A stretch of 12,739 nt of DNA from positions 1-12,739 of the forward strand of contig DITW01000097.1 in assembly GCA_002422945.1 (NCBI GenBank). The letters are read 5' to 3'. The translations under genes and the position numbers were made by a program. The DNA comes from Sphingomonadales bacterium UBA6174. GTDB lineage: Bacteria > Pseudomonadota > Alphaproteobacteria > Sphingomonadales > Sphingomonadaceae. Positions 7,088 to 12,739 of the stretch are shown here, piece after piece. Positions within the stretch are counted from its first letter, which is position 1, and each line of letters starts with the position of its first letter. Under the pieces are notes generated by a model. That model was not told the origin of the DNA. It ran no database searches and was given only the letters and a program-made list of their open reading frames with translations.

Positions 7088-8437
7088 TTAATCTTTTGTC
7101 GGCACGCCATAGAGATCATGGTCGTCGGCATCCTCGATCAGGACCGAGACGATATCGCCGGATTTCAGCCCTTCGGCATCGCGCAGGAACACATTGCCGT
7201 CGATTTCCGGGGCGTCCGCCTGTGAACGGCCATTGGCGCCGCCCTCTTCATCGACCTCATCGATAATGATGGGCAGTGTCCGACCGATCTTCGCCTGCAA
7301 TTTGGCTGCCGAAATCGCGGCGGTCTTTTCCATGATGCGAGCAAAGCGTTCTTCCTTGACCTCTTCCGGCACCGGATTGGGGAGGTCATTGGCGGCCGCG
7401 CCCGCGACCGGTTCAAACCGGAACGCGCCGACGCGGTCGAGTTGGGCTTCGTCCAGCCAGTCGAGCAGATATTGGAAGTCCGCCTCGGTCTCGCCGGGGA
7501 AGCCGACGACGAAGGACGAGCGGATCGCGATGTCCGGGCAGATGTCGCGCCATGATTGGATGCGTTCCAGCACCTTGGCTTCATTCGCCGGGCGCTTCAT
7601 CGCCTTCAACACATTGGGGGCGGCATGTTGGAACGGAATGTCGAGATAGGGCGTGAGCAGCCCTTCGGCCATCAAGGGGATGACCTGATCGACATGGGGA
7701 TAGGGATAGACATAATGCAAGCGAACCCATGGACGGCCATCCGGCCCTTCCAACTGGCCCAATTCGCGGGCGAGATCCGTCATATGGGCGCGGACATCGC
7801 GGCCCTTCCAGTTGCGGACCTCATGTTTGTTGTCGACGCCATAGGCCGAGGTATCCTGCGAAATGACGAGCAATTCACGGGTGCCGGCCTGCACCAGCTT
7901 TTCCGCCTCGCGCAGCACGGCATCGATCCGACGTGACGCGAGATCGCCCCGGATCGAAGGGATGATGCAGAAGGAGCAGCGATGGTTGCAGCCTTCGGAA
8001 ATCTTCAAATAGCTATAATGGCGCGGCGTGAGTTTCAGCCCGCCTTCCGGCACGAGATCGGTGAAGGGCGAGGGTGGGACCGGCGCATTGTCATGCACCG
8101 CGTTGACCACCGCTTCATATTGGTGCGCACCGGAAATGGCGAGCACATCGGGAAAGCGTGCGCGGATCATCTCGGCTTCATTGCCGAGGCAGCCGGTGAC
8201 GATTACCCGGCCATTTTCGGCCATCGCCTCGCCAATCGCCTCAAGGCTCTCTTCCTTGGCGGAATCGAGAAAGCCGCAGGTGTTGACCAGCACGATATCG
8301 GCATTGTCATAATCGGGCGACAGGTCATAGCCGTCCGACCTGAGTTTAGTCAGGATACGTTCGCTATCGACCAATGCCTTGGGGCAGCCGAGGGAGACCA
8401 TGCCGATTTTCGGCGGAGTAGGTAAGATCTTTGCCAT
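7088..8437 (-). CDS. rimO: Ribosomal protein S12 methylthiotransferase RimO
   Basis: RimO is a radical SAM enzyme that adds a methylthio group to the conserved aspartate of ribosomal protein S12, using two 4Fe-4S clusters. The 449-residue product has the three family domains. The UPF0004 domain carries C18 (SLGCPKALVDSE), C54 (NTCGF) and C83 (GCLG). The radical SAM domain carries C150, C154 and C157 in CNHRCSFCIIP. The C-terminal TRAM domain begins around residue 380. The SLGCPK, ALVDSE and SYLKISEGC context favours RimO over the tRNA enzyme MiaB. The length is typical, and ATG 8437 gives the expected N-terminus. The ribosome-binding site is weak. The gene heads a probable two-gene unit with the MgtC/DUF4010 gene. 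No ribosomal gene is nearby. Confidence 0.96.
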   Translation of the reverse strand: MAKILPTPPKIGMVSLGCPKALVDSERILTKLRSDGYDLSPDYDNADIVLVNTCGFLDSAKEESLEAIGEAMAENGRVIVTGCLGNEAEMIRARFPDVLAISGAHQYEAVVNAVHDNAPVPPSPFTDLVPEGGLKLTPRHYSYLKISEGCNHRCSFCIIPSIRGDLASRRIDAVLREAEKLVQAGTRELLVISQDTSAYGVDNKHEVRNWKGRDVRAHMTDLARELGQLEGPDGRPWVRLHYVYPYPHVDQVIPLMAEGLLTPYLDIPFQHAAPNVLKAMKRPANEAKVLERIQSWRDICPDIAIRSSFVVGFPGETEADFQYLLDWLDEAQLDRVGAFRFEPVAGAAANDLPNPVPEEVKEERFARIMEKTAAISAAKLQAKIGRTLPIIIDEVDEEGGANGRSQADAPEIDGNVFLRDAEGLKSGDIVSVLIEDADDHDLYGVPTKD

Positions 8438-8658
8438 TGGGCCGCGCCTATACGTGAATGATGCGCCGGAGTCACGAAAAGCGTGAAGGTCGCATGCGCC
8501 ATGTTGTTGGGGTCATGTTCGGGGGCGTTGATTTGACGAGATTCGGTTTGACACGTCCCCGCTTTCACTAGACGCTGATGATCTTGGCGGAATGCAGGAA
8601 TATCAACGCCCCAAGACGAACAAAGACAAGTCCCAAGAATATCGAAAGGGAGAGGAAC

Positions 8659-8847
8659 ATGCTCGTTACGTTCACCAGCACCGACCGTGTCGAAACCGCC
8701 ATCAATGCGGCGCAGGTCAGCTTTGTCACGCCGGTTTCCGACGGCACCCGCATTCGTTTTGGCGAAGGTCGCAGCGTCACGGTGATTGAACCGCTGGCGG
8801 AAGTGGTCGAACTGCTCAACCGCACATTGCGAGGGACAGAAGGTTAA
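8659..8847 (+). CDS. Conserved-looking 62-residue small protein
   Basis: A short gene of 62 residues with no recognised family. It starts at an ATG preceded by GGGAGAGG, one of the strongest ribosome-binding sites in the window, and its codon use is GC-rich like its neighbours. The product has no signal peptide or membrane helix and should be cytosolic. A predicted strand opening (MLVTFTS), a short helix (VETAINAA), two strands (VSFVTPV, TRIRFGEGRSVTVI) and a C-terminal helix (PLAEVVELLNRTL) can be read from it. The strand-Gly-strand-helix end resembles the FlbD-like small protein layout, but this is shape only, not homology. The 5' leader contains CTTGG (8583-8587) able to pair with CCAAG (8611-8615), and a TTGACA at 8548-8553 could be a -35. 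The gene converges on dksA across a repeat element. Confidence 0.72.
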   Translation: MLVTFTSTDRVETAINAAQVSFVTPVSDGTRIRFGEGRSVTVIEPLAEVVELLNRTLRGTEG

Positions 8848-8906
8848 GTTGCGGACGACGTTATTGCCGCTACCAAATCTTGATGATGGCGGGGAGTGTC
8901 GGCGCG

Positions 8907-8931
8907 GGGAGTAGGCTTTTCGCCTCCTCCC
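8907..8931 (+). terminator. Hairpin after the 62-residue gene, possible weak terminator
   Basis: GGGAG-T-AGGC (8907-8916) pairs with GCCT-C-CTCCC (8922-8931) around TTTTC, giving nine base pairs and one mismatch. It lies 60 nt past the stop of the small gene. There is no U tract on either strand, so intrinsic termination is doubtful. It may mark or protect a 3' end. Confidence 0.3.
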
Positions 8932-8950
8932 TCGACATTCCTGCACCATC

Positions 8951-9051
8951 GTCATTCCCGCGAAGGCGGGATCCATATAGCGCTATCTGATCGAAGGGTG
9001 CGCCACCGCGTCGGTTCGCCCTGTCTGGATTCCCGCCTTCGCGGGAATGAC
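8951..9051. repeat. Paired REP-like palindromic element
   Basis: Two arms face each other as an inverted repeat. The left arm is 8951-8974, beginning GTCATTCCCGCGAAGGCGGG. The right arm is 9027-9051, starting GGATTCCCGCC and ending CGCGGGAATGAC. They match except for one inserted base. Each arm is itself a hairpin, CCCGC-GAAG-GCGGG or its complement, so the unit can fold as two small hairpins or one long one. The 52-nt centre is GC-rich and non-coding. Such elements are spread through many proteobacterial genomes, typically between convergent genes, as here between the 62-residue gene and dksA. They are thought to be mobilised by RAYT transposases in trans; none is present in this window. The arm may act as a bidirectional transcription-end structure. 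Confidence 0.88.
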
Positions 9052-9081
9052 AGCATGCAGAACTGATGGCGCGAATGGCGA

Positions 9082-9549
9082 CTATTCGTCGCGCGACACT
9101 TTTTCCTGACGTTCGTGACGTTCTTGCGCCTCGACGGTCATGGTGGCGATCGGGCGCGCTTCTAGCCGGGCGAGTGAGATCGGTTCGCCGGTCACTTCGC
9201 AATAGCCATATTCGCCATCTTCAAGCCGACGCAGCGCGGATTCGATCTTGGAAATCAGCTTGCGCTGCCGATCGCGGGTGCGCAGTTCGATCGACCAATC
9301 CGTTTCGGAGGAGGCGCGGTCGGCAACGTCCGGCTCGCGCAGCGAATCATTCTTGAGCTGTGTCAGCACTTCCTTGGATTCGCGCAGGATCGATTCTTTC
9401 CAGTCGATCAGCTTGCGCCGGAAATATTCCTGCTGGCGGTCACACATAAAAGGTTCGTCAGAAGTGGGGCGGTAGCTGTCGTCCAATACGGCACTTCCCA
9501 TCGCGCCATTTTCTGTGCGATTATCAGTATTTGCCGTCACATCGTTCAT
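9082..9549 (-). CDS. dksA: RNA polymerase-binding transcription factor DksA, single-cysteine type
   Basis: DksA binds the secondary channel of RNA polymerase and, with ppGpp, adjusts promoter output during starvation. The 155-residue product has an acidic, Asn/Thr-rich N-terminus (1-30), a coiled coil (about 38-108) with the tip motif DVADRA (D74, D77, A79) matching the essential Asp-x-x-Asp-x-Ala, and a globular end with YGYCEVTGEPI. Of the four zinc cysteines of E. coli DksA, only C117 remains in the finger, where the other positions are Thr/Gly/Ala-type residues. This is typical of alphaproteobacterial DksA, so the fold is presumably held without zinc. ATG 9549 has GGAG about 6 nt upstream. 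The upstream gap (9550-9703) separates it from the EamA exporter gene, so it probably has its own promoter. It converges on the 62-residue gene across the repeat element. Confidence 0.94.
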   Translation of the reverse strand: MNDVTANTDNRTENGAMGSAVLDDSYRPTSDEPFMCDRQQEYFRRKLIDWKESILRESKEVLTQLKNDSLREPDVADRASSETDWSIELRTRDRQRKLISKIESALRRLEDGEYGYCEVTGEPISLARLEARPIATMTVEAQERHERQEKVSRDE

Positions 9550-9648
9550 TATGGTCTCCGCCCTGTCAGATGTAAATACTTGCGACCTACCCTGCGAGGC
9601 ATGCCCGGCGGATCATTTCCTGTCCGCAAATCCATGCCTTGGGTCGGG

Positions 9649-9677
9649 GCTATAACCCCGCACAAGGGCCGATACAA
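9649..9677 (-). promoter_or_regulatory. Possible promoter upstream of dksA
   Basis: On the minus strand TTGTAT (9677-9672) and TATAGC (9654-9649) are 17 nt apart. Transcription from near 9642 would give a leader of about 93 nt. The -10 lies inside a 5-bp hairpin, CGGGG-CTATAA-CCCCG (9645-9660), which could also be part of the 3' end of the exporter transcript. Support is consensus and position only. Confidence 0.28.
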
Positions 9678-9703
9678 GCGACCAAGTCAGGCTGGTGGCG
9701 ATT

Positions 9704-10636
9704 TCATCCTGTTGCGGTCGGTGTCGCCTGACGCGTGATCCGATGGCGGTGCTCGCGATAGATGGTAACAAGGCCCGCCGTGATGATGAGCGCAGACCCA
9801 AGCCAGGTGGAGCTTGGCGGGATGCTATGCCACAGCAGAAAGCCGACAAGCGTCGCCCAAAGCATTTGGGTGTAATCGAACGGCACCACCACCGCGACCG
9901 GGGCAAAACGCAATGCTGCGGTCATTAATAGTTGGCCGATGGCCCCAATGGCGCCCATGGCCGCCAGCAGGCCGATGATGCGCCAGTCGTGCGCCTGACC
10001 GAACCAGGGCATCAGCATGGCAAAAATCAGAAACGAGCCGATGGTGAACCAGAAAACGATGGCGGTCGCGGATTCGGTGTCGCTGATCTGGCGGACGGTC
10101 ACGGTGACCATGGCAATGCCGATGGCGGACAGCACCCCGGCGATCAGCCCGTCCAACGGCAAATGATGGCCGTTAAAACTGGGCAGCATCACAACCAAGA
10201 CGCCCAGAAATCCGAAGATAACCGCCGTGATGCGCCAGACTCCGATCCGTTCGCCAAGTAGCATCGCCGATATCAATGTGGAGAAAATCGGCGCGGAGAA
10301 GCTGAGAGTCGATGCCTCGGCCAATGGCAGCAAGGTAATCGCGTAAAAGGTGAGAAACATCGAAATCACGCCGATGCCGGTGCGCTGCAGATGCGCGAGC
10401 GGTCGATAGGTCCGGATCGAATGCAGCCCCGGTCCCAATAATGTCCACAGCAACACCACCGGGGCCGCGAACAGGGAGCGATAGAAAACGATCTCGACCG
10501 TATTGACCCCGGCTTCCGAGGTGATTTTCGACAATGTCCACATCAAGGTGAACATCACGGTCGCAAGGCAGCGGCACAAAATGGCGCGGCCGGGCTGATA
10601 TTGGGGGTGATGCGGGGGAAATTGGGGTGGCTGCAT
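9704..10636 (-). CDS. EamA/DMT-family membrane exporter
   Basis: A 310-residue inner-membrane protein of the drug/metabolite transporter superfamily. Two EamA repeats can be seen. The first runs from about 18 to 152, with FYRSLFAAPVVLLWTLL, LPLAEASTLSFSAPIFSTL and LLGERIGVWR. The second spans about 165-300, with FAPVAVVVPFDYTQMLWATL and GSALIITAGLVTIYREH. About ten helices are expected. The APIF plus GER pattern at the end of the first repeat is characteristic of the RhaT/RarD-like branch. Family members export amino acids, nucleotides or other small metabolites, but the substrate here cannot be predicted. The N-terminus (MQPPQFPPHHPQYQPGRAIL) is Pro-rich and cytosolic. The start codon at 10636 lies only 4 nt from a perfect palindrome at 10641-10655. 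The gene is divergent from the ccm operon. Confidence 0.9.
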   Translation of the reverse strand: MQPPQFPPHHPQYQPGRAILCRCLATVMFTLMWTLSKITSEAGVNTVEIVFYRSLFAAPVVLLWTLLGPGLHSIRTYRPLAHLQRTGIGVISMFLTFYAITLLPLAEASTLSFSAPIFSTLISAMLLGERIGVWRITAVIFGFLGVLVVMLPSFNGHHLPLDGLIAGVLSAIGIAMVTVTVRQISDTESATAIVFWFTIGSFLIFAMLMPWFGQAHDWRIIGLLAAMGAIGAIGQLLMTAALRFAPVAVVVPFDYTQMLWATLVGFLLWHSIPPSSTWLGSALIITAGLVTIYREHRHRITRQATPTATG

Positions 10637-10640
10637 GTAG

Positions 10641-10655
10641 CTGCTTTGAAAGCAG
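10641..10655. promoter_or_regulatory. Perfect palindrome between the exporter and ccm genes
   Basis: CTGCTTTGAAAGCAG is an inverted repeat with 7-bp arms and one central base. A further TGCTTT half-site lies at 10672-10677, exactly 30 bp (about three helical turns) from the TGCTTT at 10642-10647. The position, 4 nt before the exporter start and about 76 nt before ccmC, suits an operator acting on the exporter or on both genes. It could equally be a leader hairpin hiding the exporter ribosome-binding site, since none is visible there. The regulator is unknown. Confidence 0.4.
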
Positions 10656-10731
10656 TGCGAGATAAACGCAATGCTTTAGAGTCTCGTGACACTTTCCAAG
10701 CGGGTGAGGATTGGCTAGACGCTCACACATC

Positions 10732-11463
10732 ATGCATGCTTATGCGAATCCCGCCCGTTTCCTGAAGATCGCACGTCCGTTGACTGGCTTGCTTGGCCTT
10801 GTCGGCGGGACGATGTTGATATTGTGCGTCGCTTATGGCGTGTTGTTCGGCCCTGCCGATTATCTGCAGGGCGAAACGGTGCGGATTATGTACATTCACG
10901 TGCCTGCCGCATGGCTGGGCATGGCGGGCTGGAGCGGGATCGCCGTCGCCAGCGCGATGCAGTTGATCTGGCGGCACCCTTTGGCGGGCGTGGCGGGGCG
11001 CGCCTGCGCGTTGCCGGGCGCGGTGTTTGCGGCGATCTGCCTTGCGACCGGTTCGATCTGGGGACGGCCCACATGGGGGACGTGGTGGGAATGGGACGGA
11101 CGGTTGACGTCGATGCTGGTCCTGTTTTTTCTCTATCTCGCTTATATGGCGCTGTCTCGGGCCGAACGTGAGGCCGATGGCGAGACATCCGGCGAAGGGC
11201 GGATGACCGCGATTTTCGGCCTGATCGGTGCGATCAACCTGCCGATTATCCATTATTCGGTCTTGTGGTGGCGGACCTTGCATCAGGGCCAGAGCATCAG
11301 CGTGATGAAGGGATCGAGCATTGACGCGTCGATGCTGTGGCCGTTGCTGGGTGCGGCGGTCGGCGCGAGCCTGTTGTTCGGCGCGATTGTGTTGATGCGG
11401 ATGCGGGCCGAATTGGCCGACACCAAATTGGAGATGCGCATGCGTCGACTGGCGGCCTTATGA
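10732..11463 (+). CDS. ccmC: Haem export/handling membrane protein CcmC
   Basis: CcmC is the inner-membrane subunit that presents haem in the periplasm and transfers it to CcmE during cytochrome c maturation (system I). From ATG 10732 the product has 243 residues and six hydrophobic helices, normal for the family. The tryptophan-rich haem-contact motif WGTWWEWDGRLTS is at 115-127. Conserved histidines are H56 (YIHVPAAW) and H174/H184 (LPIIHYSVLWWRTLHQG), which flank it as haem ligands. A TTG at 10711 would add seven residues, with GTGAGGA touching it and so too close to serve as a ribosome-binding site. The MHAYANPARFL start agrees with the usual family N-terminus. It is the first gene of a tightly packed ccmCDEF unit, and its stop overlaps the ccmD start as ATGA. 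The ATPase partners CcmA and CcmB are not next to it. Confidence 0.95.
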   Translation: MHAYANPARFLKIARPLTGLLGLVGGTMLILCVAYGVLFGPADYLQGETVRIMYIHVPAAWLGMAGWSGIAVASAMQLIWRHPLAGVAGRACALPGAVFAAICLATGSIWGRPTWGTWWEWDGRLTSMLVLFFLYLAYMALSRAEREADGETSGEGRMTAIFGLIGAINLPIIHYSVLWWRTLHQGQSISVMKGSSIDASMLWPLLGAAVGASLLFGAIVLMRMRAELADTKLEMRMRRLAAL

Positions 11464-11594
11464 ACCAGTGGGATTTCGTGATCGCGGCTTATGGCGTGAG
11501 CGTGCCTGCGCTTGGCTGGTTGGTGCTGGTCAGCTTCAACCAGATGCGCCGCGCCGAACAGGCCGTGGATGAGATGATGCGGGGGCGCAAGTGA
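11460..11594 (+). CDS. ccmD: Haem exporter subunit CcmD
   Basis: A 44-residue single-pass inner-membrane protein that stabilises CcmC and helps release haem-loaded CcmE. The product MNQWDFVIAAYGVSVPALGW has the typical W-F-x-x-AYG opening, one helix (about 8-27) and a basic, charged tail (QMRRAEQAVDEMMRGRK) in the cytoplasm. It starts with the ATGA overlap on the ccmC stop and ends overlapping the ccmE start, so it is translationally coupled on both sides. It is short and weakly conserved; identification rests largely on its position between ccmC and ccmE. Confidence 0.9.
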   Translation: MNQWDFVIAAYGVSVPALGWLVLVSFNQMRRAEQAVDEMMRGRK

Positions 11595-12022
11595 AGGCCA
11601 AGAACCAGCGACTGTTCCTGATCATCCTGGCGGCGGTCGCGATGTTGGGCGCGGTCGTGCTCGCGATGTCGGGCCTGAAGGATCAGGCCGCCTATTTCTA
11701 TGCGCCGTCCGATGTGCTGCGGAATCCGCCTGCGCTTGATCGCGATGTGCGGCTGGGCGGCATGGTGCGTAAAGGATCGGTCAAGAAATTGGCCGATGGG
11801 GTGACGCTGCGCTTTGTCGTCGAAGATGAGCGTCATGCGATCCCGGTGGAATTCAAGGGCATTGTCCCCGATCTGTTTCGCGAGGGTTCGGGCGTGGTGG
11901 CCGAAGGCAAGTTCGTGACGCCCGACCAGTTCGTTGCCAGCAATATCCTCGCCAAGCATGATGAACGCTACATGCCGCCGCAAATGGCGGGAGATAAGCA
12001 CAAGACCGGACGTGTGAGCTGA
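11591..12022 (+). CDS. ccmE: Periplasmic haem chaperone CcmE
   Basis: CcmE covalently binds haem received from CcmC and hands it to the CcmFH ligase complex. The product has 143 residues: a basic start (MKAKNQR), one membrane anchor (about 8-28), then the periplasmic OB-fold barrel (about 33-120). The key motif LAKHDERYMPP carries H123, the covalent haem-binding histidine, and Y127, the axial ligand, equivalent to H130 and Y134 of the E. coli protein. The flexible hydrophilic tail (QMAGDKHKTGRVS) is typical. The start is GTG at 11591, within the last codons of ccmD, giving a 4-nt overlap. The stop overlaps the A of the ccmF start by one base. Confidence 0.96.
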   Translation: MKAKNQRLFLIILAAVAMLGAVVLAMSGLKDQAAYFYAPSDVLRNPPALDRDVRLGGMVRKGSVKKLADGVTLRFVVEDERHAIPVEFKGIVPDLFREGSGVVAEGKFVTPDQFVASNILAKHDERYMPPQMAGDKHKTGRVS

Positions 12023-12739
12023 TGTTGGCAGAATTCGGACTGGCCGCCTTGTGGCTGGCGGCGGCGCTGGCGGCGTTGCAGATTTACGCGGGGCTGGTCG
12101 GTTGGCGTCAGCCGGATGGGCCTGTCGCGGCGCTGGTGAAGCCGGTGGCGGTGGCGCAGGCGGCGTTGGTGACGACCGCGTTTTTGTCCCTGATCGCGTT
12201 GTTCCTGCGGACTGATCTGTCGGTCAGGCTGGTGGTGATGAATAGCCATGCGGCCAAGCCGTGGCTGTATAAATTCGCCGGGACCTGGGGCAATCACGAA
12301 GGGTCGATGCTGTTGTGGGTGACGGTGCTGGCGGTCGCAGGCGCGATGGTAGCACTGTTGGAAAAGCGGCTGGAACCGAAAACATTGGTCGCGACCTTGG
12401 GCGCGCAGGCGTTGATCGGCCTTGGTTTTTACGGCTTTCTGTTGATCGCCTCCAACCCCTTTGCGCGGCAATTGCCTGCAGCGAGCGAGGGGCAGGGGCT
12501 GAACCCGTTGTTGCAGGACCCCGGCCTCGCCTTCCATCCGCCGACGCTTTATTTCGGCTATGTCGGGATCAGCATCGCCTTTGCCTTTGCTGTCGGCGCG
12601 TTGATTACCCGCGATGTCGGTCCGGCCTTCGCCCGCGCCATGCGGCCTTGGGTGCTGATTTCATGGATATTCCTGACGGTCGGCATCGTGGCGGGCAGCT
12701 ATTGGGCCTATTATGAATTGGGCTGGGGCGGCTGGTGGT
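12022..12739 (+). CDS. ccmF: Cytochrome c haem lyase subunit CcmF, N-terminal part
   Basis: CcmF is the large membrane subunit of the haem ligase that attaches haem to the CxxCH motif of apocytochrome c. Only the first 239 residues lie in the window; full proteins are about 650 residues, so roughly a third is seen. The visible part has several membrane helices, TWGNHEGSMLLW with H92, LLQDPGLAFHPPTLYFGY with H172, and the beginning of the tryptophan-rich domain, YWAYYELGWGGWW, which normally continues into FWDPVENA. The start ATG at 12022 shares one base with the ccmE stop. The ligase partners (CcmG, CcmH) would be expected just past the window edge. No frameshift is visible up to the end. Confidence 0.96.
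   Translation, partial: MLAEFGLAALWLAAALAALQIYAGLVGWRQPDGPVAALVKPVAVAQAALVTTAFLSLIALFLRTDLSVRLVVMNSHAAKPWLYKFAGTWGNHEGSMLLWVTVLAVAGAMVALLEKRLEPKTLVATLGAQALIGLGFYGFLLIASNPFARQLPAASEGQGLNPLLQDPGLAFHPPTLYFGYVGISIAFAFAVGALITRDVGPAFARAMRPWVLISWIFLTVGIVAGSYWAYYELGWGGWW

Noticed and set aside
8350..8976. 208-residue minus-strand frame starting MDPAFAGMT
   Set aside because: The N-terminus is a translation of the REP arm, and the rest overlaps the 62-residue gene and the rimO start; it has no family features.
8870..9202. 110-residue minus-strand frame with CHSREGGNP and GSRLRGND
   Set aside because: These are known artefacts of translating the two repeat arms; the frame also overlaps dksA.
11968..12537. 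189-residue minus-strand frame opposite ccmE and ccmF
   Set aside because: It is Gln/Arg/His-rich antisense of conserved membrane genes, with no independent support.
1..12739. Defence island, prophage or secondary-metabolite cluster
   Set aside because: All confidently read genes are housekeeping or general transport functions, with no integrase, nuclease, toxin-antitoxin pair or biosynthetic enzyme set.

Overview
The window looks like ordinary chromosome from a GC-rich alphaproteobacterium, most likely a sphingomonad. Three things support this: a DksA with only one of the four usual zinc-site cysteines, as is common in Alphaproteobacteria; a cytochrome c maturation cluster in the order ccmC-ccmD-ccmE-ccmF; and a paired palindromic repeat with a GTCATTCCCGCGAAGGCGGG core, a kind abundant in this group. 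The genus is an inference. No phage, transposase, integrase, CRISPR array, tRNA or rRNA was seen.

Layout. Positions 1-372 hold no convincing protein gene. This stretch is strikingly AT-rich (about 27% G+C by hand count over 24-180), contains several inverted repeats, and ends in a plus-strand rho-independent terminator. Together these suggest a small untranslated RNA of about 160 nt. A class I/II aminotransferase (minus, 373-1527) is divergent from a large P-type cation ATPase (plus, 1606-4230). The ATPase converges on an outer-membrane beta-barrel gene (minus, 4291-5073), which has a textbook terminator. Upstream of that, on the same strand, is a secreted protein with a C-terminal (A/P)ER tripeptide repeat (5187-5606). 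Next come a MgtC/DUF4010 membrane protein (5764-7008) and rimO (7088-8437), also on the minus strand and probably co-transcribed, rimO first.

A 62-residue protein (plus, 8659-8847) with a strong ribosome-binding site converges on dksA (minus, 9082-9549). The paired palindromic repeat fills the gap between them. An EamA-family exporter (minus, 9704-10636) is divergent from the ccm operon (plus, 10732 to the window end). That operon is tightly packed, with start and stop codons overlapping, and ccmF is cut by the window edge.

Functionally this is a mosaic of housekeeping functions: haem delivery for cytochrome c (ccm), S12 modification (rimO), stringent-response transcription control (dksA), amino-acid metabolism and ion or small-molecule transport. 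I found no convincing multi-gene novel system. The most open items are the AT-rich region with its candidate small RNA, the P-type ATPase of unassigned ion specificity, the tripeptide-repeat secreted protein and the 62-residue protein.
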